Below are positions 54,801 through 63,745 of a stretch of DNA of 64,000 nucleotides, in pieces. The DNA is taken from positions 17,403-81,402 of the forward strand of contig NZ_JABUXR010000010.1 in NCBI RefSeq assembly GCF_014838745.1, read 5' to 3'. Numbering within the stretch: the stretch's first letter is position 1; each line of letters opens with the position of its first letter. The position numbers were made by a program, and so were the translations under genes. The notes below the pieces were generated by a model. That model saw only the letters and a list, made by a program, of their open reading frames with translations, did not search any database and was not told the origin of the DNA. This DNA is from Limosilactobacillus urinaemulieris (GTDB lineage Bacteria; Bacillota; Bacilli; Lactobacillales; Lactobacillaceae).

Positions 54801-55826
54801 TTGACTGAACAATTTTTAATCGGTACATATACCAAGAAAGATAGTAAGGGTGTCTACAAGGTAACCTTAGATCCCCAAAAAGAAGAAATTACCAAGGTTG
54901 AATTAGCAATCCCTTCACAAAAGCCAGCGTACTTACAGGTTGGTTCAGACAAGCGGGTTTATGCAGTTAAGCAAATTGATGATCAAGGCGGTGTTGCATC
55001 ATACTCCCTTAAAGATGACAATGCCAAAATGCTAAGTAAGGTTTTGGCCGCTGGAGCTCCTCCTGCATATGTTGGTCTTGATGAAAAGCGCCACTTACTT
55101 TACAGTGCTAATTACCACACTGCAAAAGTTGATGTCTTTAAGATTAATGATGACGGAACACTAACACAAACCGACTCGGTCCTTCACCAAGGAGCTACTG
55201 GTCCACAACCTGAACAGGACAGTCCTCACGTTCACTTTGCAGATTTAACCCCTGATCAACGTCTAGTTGTTTGTGATTTAGGGATGGATTTGGTCGTTGT
55301 TTACGATGTTTCTGCTGATGGAAAATTGACTGCGGTTTCCCGCTATAAGTCAGAGGATGGCTTTGGTTCACGCCATATTGCATTCCACCCTAATGGTAAG
55401 TATGCTTACCTTCTCGGTGAATTAAGCAGTAAGCTTGAGGTTCTTCAGTATAATGCTACTGATGGAACTTTCAGCCATGTTCAAACCATTAAAACAATTC
55501 CCGATGATTGGACTGCTCATAACGGAGCTGCCGCAATTCGTCTTTCCAAGGATGGCAAGTTTATTTACACTTCAAACCGTGGGGAAAACACCATTGCGGT
55601 TTTCGAAGTACAACCTGACTTTACGGTTAAGCACATCCAATCCATCTCAACTGAAGGTGATTTCCCTCGTGACTTCAACCTTAGCTCTGATGAATCATTC
55701 TTATTAGCTTCTAACCAAAACAGTGATAACTTGACCCTTTACAAGCGTGATCCAGAAACCGGAAAGCTGGTCTTATTACAAAAAGACGTAGCATGTCCTG
55801 AACCTGTTTGTGTTCAACGCTTCTAA
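54801..55826 (+). CDS. pgl: 6-phosphogluconolactonase family beta-propeller
   Basis: The product likely hydrolyses 6-phosphogluconolactone in the oxidative pentose phosphate or phosphoketolase route. The 341-residue protein is a seven-bladed propeller of the YkgB/Pgl lactonase family: FLIGTYTKKDSKGVY at the start, SPHVHFADLTPDQ and GSRHIAFHPNGKYAY in the middle, DFPRDFNLSSDE at the end. Translation starts at a TTG with a very strong AAAGGAGG 8 nt upstream. It is monocistronic on the plus strand. Confidence 0.9.
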   Translation: MTEQFLIGTYTKKDSKGVYKVTLDPQKEEITKVELAIPSQKPAYLQVGSDKRVYAVKQIDDQGGVASYSLKDDNAKMLSKVLAAGAPPAYVGLDEKRHLLYSANYHTAKVDVFKINDDGTLTQTDSVLHQGATGPQPEQDSPHVHFADLTPDQRLVVCDLGMDLVVVYDVSADGKLTAVSRYKSEDGFGSRHIAFHPNGKYAYLLGELSSKLEVLQYNATDGTFSHVQTIKTIPDDWTAHNGAAAIRLSKDGKFIYTSNRGENTIAVFEVQPDFTVKHIQSISTEGDFPRDFNLSSDESFLLASNQNSDNLTLYKRDPETGKLVLLQKDVACPEPVCVQRF

Positions 55827-55841
55827 ATTTATTAAGTAAAC

Positions 55842-55890
55842 AAAATGACCACTACAGTTTGTTAATTATCTAAACTGTAATGGTCATTTT
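55842..55890. terminator. Bidirectional terminator between pgl and the RluD-like gene
   Basis: A 9-bp outer stem (55842-55850 with 55882-55890) plus TACAGTTT/AAACTGTA inside is flanked by A and T runs. Confidence 0.85.
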
Positions 55891-55894
55891 TAGT

Positions 55895-56779
55895 TTAAAT
55901 TGAGTCAATTAAATTCTGCATATCTTCCGGTACAGGAGCCTGAACCTCTATCCACTGTTGCTTAAAGGGACTATAAAATTTCATCCAGTAACAATGAAGT
56001 GCTTGGCGAGAAATTATTTGTTTACCACCATACATTTCATCACCAATCAATGGATGACCTAAGTACTGAAAATGGACGCGAATTTGGTGGGTCCTTCCGG
56101 TATGTAGACGAATACGTAATAGCGACATTTGAACTGTTGATTTTTCTAGCCAATATTCCGTAACTGATGGCTTTCCAGTAGGAATTACCGTTCGCGAAAC
56201 GAATTTTTCGGGATCCCGATCAATTGGTACATCAATATAACCATGAGGAGTATCGATTTGCCCGCCAACAACTGCATAGTAATTTTTCTTTACTTGGTGT
56301 CTTTTTAACTGCTGATCCATAACCGCATGGGCAAAACGATGCTTGGGGAAAACTACCAAGCCACTGGTGTCCTTATCCAACCGTGTAGCAACGTGAATTA
56401 CTAAATTCTCATAACCTTGACGTTCATAATAATTCCGAACCCGGTTAACTAAACTATCAGCAACCGTAACATGATGTGCCGGAACTGTTGCCACCCCTGC
56501 AGGCTTATTAAGGATTAAAAAGTCACGATCCTCATAAACAATATCAATAGGGAGATCACTAGGAATAACATTATCATTCGGCTTCTCAGGAGGTAAGATC
56601 AGTGAAAAATGATCACCAGGATTAACAAGATCAACGGTCCACCGATCCTCACTGTTAATCTGCATTTTTCCTCCATGATAAACTGCAACCTTAATTAGAC
56701 TTGCACTGACCCCTTCATGCTTTAAGGCAGCGCGAAGCCTCCGTGGCTGATTTCCTGTATATTGCCATTCGAATTTCAT
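55895..56779 (-). CDS. RluA/RluD-family pseudouridine synthase
   Basis: This rRNA or tRNA pseudouridine synthase has the catalytic Asp in ATRLDKDTSGLVV and the downstream HTGRTHQIRVHFQYLGHP motif. The 294-residue product has an S4-like N-terminal region and the catalytic core. The exact target is not determined. It overlaps the nadK stop by one base (TAATG), and relQ-nadK-rluD is the conserved Firmicute order (yjbM-yjbN-yjbO). Confidence 0.92.
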   Translation of the reverse strand: MKFEWQYTGNQPRRLRAALKHEGVSASLIKVAVYHGGKMQINSEDRWTVDLVNPGDHFSLILPPEKPNDNVIPSDLPIDIVYEDRDFLILNKPAGVATVPAHHVTVADSLVNRVRNYYERQGYENLVIHVATRLDKDTSGLVVFPKHRFAHAVMDQQLKRHQVKKNYYAVVGGQIDTPHGYIDVPIDRDPEKFVSRTVIPTGKPSVTEYWLEKSTVQMSLLRIRLHTGRTHQIRVHFQYLGHPLIGDEMYGGKQIISRQALHCYWMKFYSPFKQQWIEVQAPVPEDMQNLIDSI

Positions 56780-57594
56780 TATTTTGCGCCACCAATAAAC
56801 GAATCTTTAACCCGGTGCCAGAAGTTATTGTGACGGTATTGGGCAAAGTTAATTCGCTTTTTAGCAACCTGATAAGTAATTTCTACTAATTTACGTTCTC
56901 CAACTGATGGTTTTAAACGAACCTGATCCCGATCACAAGTCATCACATGCCCATTAAGATCTTTTAAGCGGAGCATCAGCTTTGACTCAGAGCCAAAAAT
57001 AATCGGCGAGCCCAATGTTCTAAATACCCGATTATTTAAGGATGCCATTTCTGCTAGCTGAAAACCCACAATTTGGGGATCCATAATTGCACCACCAACA
57101 GACTTGTTATAAGCAGTCGAACCTGTTGGTGTGGAAATGCACAGCCCGTCACCCCGAAATGTTTCAAAAAGTTCATTGTTAATGAAAACATCACAAACCA
57201 TTGTCTTCGTAATATTTCGAACAGTTGATTCATTCAATGCTGTATAGTGATCAATCGAACCGTCAGAGTAAATAGCATGCATATCAAGTAGTGGGTACGA
57301 AACAGACTGGCCACTATCATTAACCAGACTTTCAACTAGATCATCCATCTCATAATTTCGCCAGTCAGTATAGAAGCCAAGGTGTCCCGTGTGGATTCCA
57401 ACGAACCGAATCTTATCTAGTAAAGCTTCATAGTGATGAAATGCTGACAGTAAGGTTCCATCCCCACCAATAGTGATAACCACGTTGGGTGCATTTTGAT
57501 CAAGCACTAACCCGGCTTTGCTCATTTCTGCCTTAAGTAACTTACTGATTCGTTGTGACTCTGCTGTTTCATTGTTATAAATTGCGACTCGCAT
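56779..57594 (-). CDS. nadK: NAD kinase
   Basis: NadK phosphorylates NAD+ to NADP+ at the expense of ATP. The 271-residue product has the [13 protein letters not shown] motif, the NE dyad (ALNESTVRN) and the [17 protein letters not shown] loop. It lies 9 bp after relQ. Confidence 0.96.
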   Translation of the reverse strand: MRVAIYNNETAESQRISKLLKAEMSKAGLVLDQNAPNVVITIGGDGTLLSAFHHYEALLDKIRFVGIHTGHLGFYTDWRNYEMDDLVESLVNDSGQSVSYPLLDMHAIYSDGSIDHYTALNESTVRNITKTMVCDVFINNELFETFRGDGLCISTPTGSTAYNKSVGGAIMDPQIVGFQLAEMASLNNRVFRTLGSPIIFGSESKLMLRLKDLNGHVMTCDRDQVRLKPSVGERKLVEITYQVAKKRINFAQYRHNNFWHRVKDSFIGGAK

Positions 57595-57603
57595 ATAATC
57601 TCC

Positions 57604-58248
57604 TTATCTGTCTGGAATGTTCTGATCACCTGGTGTTCGATTCGAGAACATCGTTTGTGCTTCTTGGATTTCTTCGCGAATTTCTGACATTTCATTATCA
57701 AGTTTAAATGCAGCTTCTGCAGCTCGTTGCAACCGCGCAGATAATTCTTCCGGAAATTCACCTTGATACTTATAATTTAATGAGTGTTCAATTGTTGCCC
57801 AAAAGTTCATTGCTAGTGTCCGCACCTGGATTTCAGCAAGAATCTTTTTCTCACCGGAAATCAATTGAACCGGATACTCAATTACAATATGGTAGGAACG
57901 ATACCCGCTCGGTTTAGCATTACTAATATAGTCACGCTCTTCAAGGATTGTCATATCACTCCGTTGACGAAGCAGATCAACTACTTGGTAAATATCTTCA
58001 ACGAACTGGCACATAATCCGTAATCCAGCAATATCCTGCATGTCCTGTTCAAGTCGATCTTCCTGAACGTGCCGCCTGATCATTTTCTCTTTAATGCTAT
58101 CAACTGGTTTTACTCGCCCAGTAACAAACTCGATCGGCGAATGCTGCGTTTCATCCTGATATTGTTTACGGATACCTCTTAATTTAACTTTTAATTCATT
58201 AACAGCTTGTTGGTAAGGTAGTAGAAAGTGTTGCCAATCTTCAACCAT
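57604..58248 (-). CDS. relQ: Small alarmone synthetase RelQ-type GTP pyrophosphokinase
   Basis: The product makes (p)ppGpp from GTP/GDP and ATP and lacks the hydrolase and TGS domains of long Rel proteins. The 214-residue product shows VKPVDSIKEKMIRR, DIAGLRIMCQFVEDI and EIQVRTLAMNFWATIEHSLNYKY, with the catalytic Glu. The ATG at 58248 follows GGGAGG. It is the first gene of the relQ-nadK-rluD unit. Confidence 0.95.
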   Translation of the reverse strand: MVEDWQHFLLPYQQAVNELKVKLRGIRKQYQDETQHSPIEFVTGRVKPVDSIKEKMIRRHVQEDRLEQDMQDIAGLRIMCQFVEDIYQVVDLLRQRSDMTILEERDYISNAKPSGYRSYHIVIEYPVQLISGEKKILAEIQVRTLAMNFWATIEHSLNYKYQGEFPEELSARLQRAAEAAFKLDNEMSEIREEIQEAQTMFSNRTPGDQNIPDR

Positions 58249-58414
58249 ATAAAACCCTCCCATTAAAGTTCGCATTTAATTCTAGCACAATCATTCCTTA
58301 AACAGCATAAAACTGATTCATAAATCATAATTCTTTACAAATTTAGCTTTTTTTGCAAAAATAAATTTGTTTAGAAAATTTGTCAAATTAGTGTTAAACG
58401 AGGGGGAGCATTTA

Positions 58415-59050
58415 ATGCTAGAAATTCATTTATTTGTCAATCCACTAGGGAGTCGTTGCTTTCGGTGCGAACACGATGTTATTAAAATCGACCATCAACT
58501 CAACACCAAAGTTAATTATCGCTTTATTCCATTTTTTAATATGGCAACCATTCAACAAACTATTGAAGCTTACCATTTAAATCAGTACAGTTTAGCTGTT
58601 CGTCAAAACGTTTCTCAGACGATCTACCAAGTAATTCTTGATTATATGGCGGCCTCTTTTCAGGGGAAAAAACGGGGACGGCAATTTCTTTTATTACTTC
58701 AAAACGCCTTAATCAGAGAAAATATTAACTATAATAATGATCTGGTAAAGAATGTTGCTTTACAATCTAACCTTGACCTAGAAATGTTCATGGAAGATCG
58801 AGATTCGTCTCTAGCAAAGAAAACCTTTCGTCAGGAGCAACAGGTCGCAAAAAGTCTAGGAGTTAAGGAAGCTGCAACTGCGGTCGTTTTTGATTCGAAC
58901 CAATCACAATATGGTTTTTTACTCAATAACTTTGATTACGATACACTTATTACCGCCTACCAAAATAAGCAGTTAGAAGACGAACTATCGGTAACTAACT
59001 TTGTTAAAAATTACCAATCACATCCCCAAACAAGAACCGTCCAAAAATAA
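58415..59050 (+). CDS. spxH: ClpXP adaptor SpxH (YjbH), DsbA-like
   Basis: SpxH binds Spx and presents it to ClpXP for degradation. The 211-residue product has a thioredoxin/DsbA-like N-terminus with CxxC (NPLGSRCFRCE) and a helical middle. The ATG at 58415 follows AGGGGGAG; an upstream start gives 16 extra residues with no site. In Bacillus yjbH is beside yjbM-N-O, and here it is divergent from relQ-nadK-rluD, which supports the assignment. Confidence 0.85.
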   Translation: MLEIHLFVNPLGSRCFRCEHDVIKIDHQLNTKVNYRFIPFFNMATIQQTIEAYHLNQYSLAVRQNVSQTIYQVILDYMAASFQGKKRGRQFLLLLQNALIRENINYNNDLVKNVALQSNLDLEMFMEDRDSSLAKKTFRQEQQVAKSLGVKEAATAVVFDSNQSQYGFLLNNFDYDTLITAYQNKQLEDELSVTNFVKNYQSHPQTRTVQK

Positions 59051-59061
59051 TAAAGCTAAGG

Positions 59062-59104
59062 AATGGCCCTCAAAGTTCAAGCGAGAACTTTGGGGGTCAT
59101 TTTA
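59062..59104. terminator. Bidirectional terminator between spxH and the C69 dipeptidase gene
   Basis: A long stem (59062-59078 with 59085-59101, with mismatches) centred on AAAGTTC/GAACTTT has T-rich flanks on both strands. Confidence 0.8.
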
Positions 59105-59107
59105 TTA

Positions 59108-60484
59108 TTAGTATTTTAAGCGAGCGTTCATAAACCCATAATTAACGAGTTTCCCGAGCAATTTCATTGATTCCTGGTAGGATACTTCTGCCATCTGTCC
59201 GTTAACCTTACTTAAAAATTCAGCGATATCATCTTTAGTTAAGAATTCTCGATCCGCTTGGTGCTGTAATGCCAACGTCTGCGTCATGACTTGCTCTGAA
59301 AAATCTTCAATCATTGGCTCCACCTTTTGGTAATGTTGATCGGCAATCGCCATTATAGTGTGATTTAGCCAGTAAATATCCTGAATATCAAAGGTAGTTT
59401 TCGTATCACAATAATGTTGTGGTGTTTCCTGAATATTGGTATAAAACGGAACAACTGCATTGATTGTATTAGGACCAAAGGCAAGCCACTGAACCCCACT
59501 AATTTGTGGATTAACATTATTCCTAATTTGAAGAATATGAAGCTCAAGATTCCGGTTTAAGGCAATTGAACGAAATGGTGCATCCTCATTAGTGTATGGA
59601 TCATAATTAGTACCTTGATAATGAGAACTCATTATCTCTTTAATCTCTTGAATCGTAATTTTACGTTGTGGGTAATTAATAAATGGCAGCATTTGATCTG
59701 TCGGTTGGTTTCCCCGATCACCGCTTAGGCAACGTTGAACGTACCATGCTCGGGGATTATTGTAGCGAGTATCGCGGACCGTGCTACTGCCAAAAATCAA
59801 GCGCAAATTATAATCATTTGGTTCTGGATTGAGGTGGTTACGATCTATTAATTCTTTTAAATCTGTAGAACATAATGTATTATTTGCTAAAAAATCAAAG
59901 TGGGTAATGTTCAAGCGGTTTGGTGCAATTACATATGCATCGTCAGGAATCCTAACCGCAGCCCAATGATGGCCGCCGATTGTTTCTAAATACCAAACCT
60001 CTTCTTGATCGCCAAATGCCATTCCATTTGCTTCATAGGTTCCGTACTTTTCTAAGAGTTGACCAACCCGTTCGACAGCCTGCTTAGCAGTTCTAACATA
60101 AGGCAAAACGAGGGTTAGGAAGTCTTCTTCACCAATCCCATCTTCATTATTATACGGGTCAAGACTAAGGATTCGTGGATTGCTAGTAATTGTTTCAGTT
60201 GCCGTCATTGAAACATTAGCAGAATTAATCCCATTCGCCCCGAAAATTCCAGCACTACTGTCCGCATCAGGAGTAGCCGTATAACGTAATGGGTTAGTCG
60301 GAAGATCAATCGTAAACTTTGTTGTTTTGCTTTCATAATGGCGTGGTTGCATTTCCGGCTTAACTACTACAAATCGCTGTGGATCAAAGTTATTCGAATA
60401 GTCTTCAACGCGGCAAACAATTGTTGAGCCATCAATGGTCGCCTTTTTCCCTGCAAGAAACGTTGTACAAGTGTGATATTTCAT
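59108..60484 (-). CDS. pepD: C69 family dipeptidase (PepD type)
   Basis: This is an N-terminal-nucleophile dipeptidase that degrades varied dipeptides in lactobacilli. The 458-residue product begins MKYHTCTTFLAGKKATIDGSTI, and Cys6 would be the nucleophile after removal of a short propeptide. GVQWLAFGP and the RALN-like segments are consistent. It is separated from coiA by 68 bp. Lactobacilli carry several paralogues, so the symbol is by family. Confidence 0.9.
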   Translation of the reverse strand: MKYHTCTTFLAGKKATIDGSTIVCRVEDYSNNFDPQRFVVVKPEMQPRHYESKTTKFTIDLPTNPLRYTATPDADSSAGIFGANGINSANVSMTATETITSNPRILSLDPYNNEDGIGEEDFLTLVLPYVRTAKQAVERVGQLLEKYGTYEANGMAFGDQEEVWYLETIGGHHWAAVRIPDDAYVIAPNRLNITHFDFLANNTLCSTDLKELIDRNHLNPEPNDYNLRLIFGSSTVRDTRYNNPRAWYVQRCLSGDRGNQPTDQMLPFINYPQRKITIQEIKEIMSSHYQGTNYDPYTNEDAPFRSIALNRNLELHILQIRNNVNPQISGVQWLAFGPNTINAVVPFYTNIQETPQHYCDTKTTFDIQDIYWLNHTIMAIADQHYQKVEPMIEDFSEQVMTQTLALQHQADREFLTKDDIAEFLSKVNGQMAEVSYQESMKLLGKLVNYGFMNARLKY

Positions 60485-60552
60485 CTAGGTCATCCCCGAT
60501 TTGTTTTTTCTTCTATTATTTCATACTTTATTAATCACCACTAATGATTTTA

Positions 60553-61542
60553 TTAAATTAATCGTTGAATTTCTTGGTATTGCTTTATAAGTGATCTGTG
60601 ATAGCTTGGGTGTCTAATTAAAATAACTGTCTGCCCATTTATCATAATATTGCCACTTTTTAGTAATTGTTTAGTAAATACTCTTAGGTAATCATTAATG
60701 ATCTTTGATGAAGAAAGACAGGGAAATTTCACCCATTCAGTTAAATCTACCTCTTTTAATAAATGGAGCCATGACTTCAAACTAAAACTAGTAAAAAGCG
60801 GGACATTATTTAATCTTTTTACAACCAAACATCGCCAATATATTTCTGGATGGTTAGTAACTTGAATTCCTATAATTTTTTGGTGACAGATAACTGGCAA
60901 TCCTCCGGTAAATTCCTTAATACACGGATTAGTTCCTTGGAGTAAGGAAAGCTGATGAAGAATATGATAATCATGGGTTACTCCTTTTAAACTAAGTGGT
61001 TGTTCTTTAATGGCTAGTTTAATTAACCTGAGTATTTTAGCCTTAGTATCCCAAAAAATAATTGTATACTGCTGATTAACTAACTGGACAAACTTTTGTG
61101 TTTGCCGCTGATTTAACTTCCGCTTATATGGTGAACCCAAAAACCAATAACACTTTATCCCAATACTTTGATAACCAAGAGTTCGTTTTTGCAGAGCAGT
61201 TAGAGGTAATGGACTACATTGAAATTCAATTACGATTCGTTGCCCACCTATTCTAAGGAAAACATCTGCCCGTTGTTCTAACTGGGGAATATAAACCTCA
61301 AGTTCTGCTTGCCATCCCTTTTTTCGTGCCCATTCAAAGATTTGTTGCTTCCCCAGGAGGTGTTCATAACTTTCACCTTCCCGTAGAACACATCTACTAT
61401 TTACCTGATGGGCAAAATGAGCAATCCTACTCTGACCTTGCTTAAGGATAAGGTGTTCCCCACACTCTGGACAACAATAGTTCTTTCCCGGACAAGCATC
61501 AGCCGCGTTTATAAATTGACCGTTTAACTTTGCTACTAACAA
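60553..61542 (-). CDS. coiA: Competence protein CoiA
   Basis: CoiA is a competence-induced cytosolic protein needed for recombination of incoming DNA in streptococci. The 329-residue product has an N-terminal zinc-finger-like segment (CCPECGEHL with FAHQVNSRC) and a nuclease-like core RADVFLRIGGQRIVIEFQCSPL (D...ExQ). The start is a TTG at 61542, with GGGGAGG about 8 nt upstream. It is intact in this window, in contrast to comEA. Confidence 0.9.
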   Translation of the reverse strand: MLVAKLNGQFINAADACPGKNYCCPECGEHLILKQGQSRIAHFAHQVNSRCVLREGESYEHLLGKQQIFEWARKKGWQAELEVYIPQLEQRADVFLRIGGQRIVIEFQCSPLPLTALQKRTLGYQSIGIKCYWFLGSPYKRKLNQRQTQKFVQLVNQQYTIIFWDTKAKILRLIKLAIKEQPLSLKGVTHDYHILHQLSLLQGTNPCIKEFTGGLPVICHQKIIGIQVTNHPEIYWRCLVVKRLNNVPLFTSFSLKSWLHLLKEVDLTEWVKFPCLSSSKIINDYLRVFTKQLLKSGNIMINGQTVILIRHPSYHRSLIKQYQEIQRLI

Positions 61543-61591
61543 CTTTTCCGCCTCCCCTTATATACAAGACGGCAAAAGTTATTAATTGCAT

Positions 61592-61632
61592 CAAAAAACA
61601 TCCCTGAATTTTAGGTAATTCTCGGGATGCTT
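61592..61632 (-). terminator. Terminator of mecA
   Basis: A 13-bp stem with one bulge (61617-61630 with 61598-61610) is followed on the minus strand by TTTTTTGATG. Confidence 0.85.
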
Positions 61633-61645
61633 CTTTTACGACTCT

Positions 61646-62332
61646 TTAGTTAAAATAATGTTGAATTAAATGTAAGGCAAAGATTTCCATTAGCTTTTTT
61701 GAATGCTCTGCTAAATAATCAGATGCCAGATTAGTTGCGTTTCCATATTCATATGCTAATGCAATCTGGTTCTTTATCTCTTCATCCGTATTCTCATCAG
61801 TAATGAGGTATTGCAAAGTTAAATAATATTGATCATTGTACTTGTATAGTTCACTAACGACATTATCGTCCGCAGCAACTTTTGCATATTGAACCAGATC
61901 TTCAAACTGATCAAACCTAACGACAACCAGCTTTGTCAACGTGTCTGAATCATTTGTTGATATTGGGTAATCATCAGCTTTCAGTGTCTCATCCGACTCA
62001 TTAGTTGGTGATTCTTCTTTCCGGCGCTGAGCAATACTCTGTCGAAGGTAATCTGTAATCGCGTCATTTCGATCATCACCCATCGCATTAACTTGATCAT
62101 TCTTACTGATAAAAAGCTCTAGACCATTCCCTGTTGGCATTACCTGGAAAGTTACTGAATCATTATCTTGAAATTGGTGAGTAGAATCGACTTCCTTTAA
62201 AATACTATAGAAGAAATCTTGGATCTGTTTATGATCACTTAACAAATCAAGAATCTTTATTCCCCGTTCCTCAAGATCATTCGAGTCGACTAAAACACGA
62301 ATTGTATTTTCATTAATGCGCTCCATTTCCAT
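61646..62332 (-). CDS. mecA: Adaptor protein MecA
   Basis: MecA delivers substrates, including competence regulators, to ClpCP. The 228-residue product has the N-terminal substrate-binding domain (MERINENTIRVLVDSNDLEERGI), an acidic linker and a C-terminal ClpC-binding domain (TKLVVVRFDQFEDLVQYAK). The ATG at 62332 follows GGAGG by 8 nt; a second in-frame ATG lies two codons later. It lies downstream of spx and upstream of coiA. Confidence 0.95.
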   Translation of the reverse strand: MEMERINENTIRVLVDSNDLEERGIKILDLLSDHKQIQDFFYSILKEVDSTHQFQDNDSVTFQVMPTGNGLELFISKNDQVNAMGDDRNDAITDYLRQSIAQRRKEESPTNESDETLKADDYPISTNDSDTLTKLVVVRFDQFEDLVQYAKVAADDNVVSELYKYNDQYYLTLQYLITDENTDEEIKNQIALAYEYGNATNLASDYLAEHSKKLMEIFALHLIQHYFN

Positions 62333-62403
62333 AAAAAGCACCTCCTTCGACTCGACACCTATATTACTACTATTCTAACTAATTTATCACAAAAGTAAAG
62401 GAA

Positions 62404-62446
62404 GAAAAAACGCAATATAAGACTTGTCCAAGTCAATACATTGCGT
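62404..62446 (-). terminator. Terminator of spx
   Basis: A long stem with ACGCAAT/ATTGCGT at its base and CTTG/CAAG at its tip (62410-62446) is followed on the minus strand by six T. Confidence 0.85.
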
Positions 62447-62471
62447 CTATTTAATACCTTATTCTCTAATT

Positions 62472-62873
62472 TTAAATCATATTAGCTTTTCGTTCAGCTT
62501 CAGCTAATTCTAATTCCCGAACCTGCCGAGGAAGAAAACGACGAATCTCATCTTCATTATAACCAACCTGAAGCTGTTTCTCATCAACAATAATTGGTCG
62601 CCGTAATAATCCTGGATTCTTGCTAATCATTTTATACAATTGCTTCATCGGCAACTCATTCAAATCGACATTTAACTTTGAATAAGCTTTAGAACGCTTA
62701 GAAATAATATCTTCCGTACCATCCTCTGTCATTCGTAAAATGTTCTTGATTTCACCTATATTAAGCGGTTCAGAAAAAATATTCCGTTCTTTAAAAGGAA
62801 TCCCATTTTCTTGTAGCCATGCTTTTGCCTTGCGACATGAAGTACAACTTGGAGACGTGTAAAGTGTAATCAT
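62472..62873 (-). CDS. spx: Transcriptional regulator Spx
   Basis: Spx binds the alpha C-terminal domain of RNA polymerase and redirects transcription in oxidative stress. The 133-residue product has the redox CxxC (Cys10 and Cys13 in [10 protein letters not shown]), Arg47, Gly52 and Arg92, and the [10 protein letters not shown] and [10 protein letters not shown] segments, all canonical. Expression levels are set by SpxH/ClpXP and by MecA-linked proteolysis. It is next to mecA in the same direction and divergent from a small unknown gene. Confidence 0.97.
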   Translation of the reverse strand: MITLYTSPSCTSCRKAKAWLQENGIPFKERNIFSEPLNIGEIKNILRMTEDGTEDIISKRSKAYSKLNVDLNELPMKQLYKMISKNPGLLRRPIIVDEKQLQVGYNEDEIRRFLPRQVRELELAEAERKANMI

Positions 62874-62933
62874 TAAATAAGAAGCCTCCTTCTAGAGCTA
62901 ATTCTTTATAATAAACTCACCACTATGGTTCTA

Positions 62934-62962
62934 ATTATACAATGTTTTTTATATTATTAAAA
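62934..62962 (-). promoter_or_regulatory. Possible promoter of spx
   Basis: A perfect TATAAT lies at 62939-62934 on the minus strand. The 17-bp upstream hexamer (62962-62957, TTTTAA) is a poor -35, so activation by a regulator is possible. Confidence 0.45.
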
Positions 62963-63094
62963 GTGGTATCGTAGTTTAGTTATTTTTTGTAAGTAAAATT
63001 ATAACATGTGACAGTAACATTTCAACCCCTTTTACCGCTTAATTAAATATTTTTTCAATAAAACTTTGTTCTAAATTGAAGTTAGATTTGTAGT

Positions 63095-63139
63095 CAATTA
63101 ACCGATAATTGGTAATTAACAGAAATAAAGTATTATAAT
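63095..63139 (+). promoter_or_regulatory. Possible promoter and dyad of the 63170 gene
   Basis: TATAAT lies at 63134-63139. TTGGTA at 63109-63114 is a candidate -35, though the spacer is 19 bp. It overlaps an imperfect dyad AATTAACC..GGTAATT (63095-63117) that might be an operator. This is part of the 296-bp region between spx and the 63170 gene; apart from these elements and the spx promoter I see nothing in it. Confidence 0.35.
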
Positions 63140-63169
63140 AAATTTATACAATTAAAAGGAGGAACTGCC

Positions 63170-63664
63170 ATGTTATCAAAATTAAGTTTAACGTTTGGAT
63201 CACGGCAAATCTTACAAGATATTATTAACAAGTATCCAGACAGAAAATTTAAGCTCATGCAGGCTTCAGTTCACAGCAATAATTTAGCACTATTTGATTT
63301 TTCTAATGAACCAACCATTTTTAAGTCTCCCGTTGAATATACAGTGTTAGGAGAACGATTAAATAGTAATTATCGAGGAATTCTTTACTATCAATCATTC
63401 CAAGTGGATAATGATCATCAAAAGGTCCTCTTTAACACCCTTAGTAAGATGGTTGATGATCCATCCCCATTAATTAATGGGCAGGCTTTTCTCCAAGTTA
63501 ACAACAAAGATGAAAGCACCACATTAGTTCTCCTTACTGCATTAAATGATTTTGATGATTTAATTGCCTGGAAGGAAACTGAAGACTTCGAGCAGTTAGC
63601 CAGCTTTACTACCCGCGATCCTAATAATACATACTATGATGAAGTATATCGCCCATTAATGTAA
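63170..63664 (+). CDS. Hypothetical protein, possible ABM-like fold
   Basis: The product is 164 residues, soluble and without membrane segments. AAGGAGG precedes the ATG. I do not recognise a family with certainty. The C-terminal part (LVLLTALNDFDDLIAWKETEDFEQL) has the look of the antibiotic-biosynthesis-monooxygenase/TRAP-like fold, in which a strand is followed by Phe-x-x-Trp and an acidic helix. That is pattern judgement only. It is divergent from spx and ends in a strong terminator, so it is monocistronic. Confidence 0.7.
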   Translation: MLSKLSLTFGSRQILQDIINKYPDRKFKLMQASVHSNNLALFDFSNEPTIFKSPVEYTVLGERLNSNYRGILYYQSFQVDNDHQKVLFNTLSKMVDDPSPLINGQAFLQVNNKDESTTLVLLTALNDFDDLIAWKETEDFEQLASFTTRDPNNTYYDEVYRPLM

Positions 63665-63682
63665 TCAAATTAAATAACTGAT

Positions 63683-63745
63683 AAATCACAAAATAATAAC
63701 TAGGTAATTACTCCTTAGCTTAGATATTATTTTGTGATTTTTTGT
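63683..63745 (+). terminator. Terminator of the 63170 gene
   Basis: A perfect 16-bp stem (63683-63698 with 63725-63740) closes a 26-nt loop and is followed by a T run. Confidence 0.85.
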
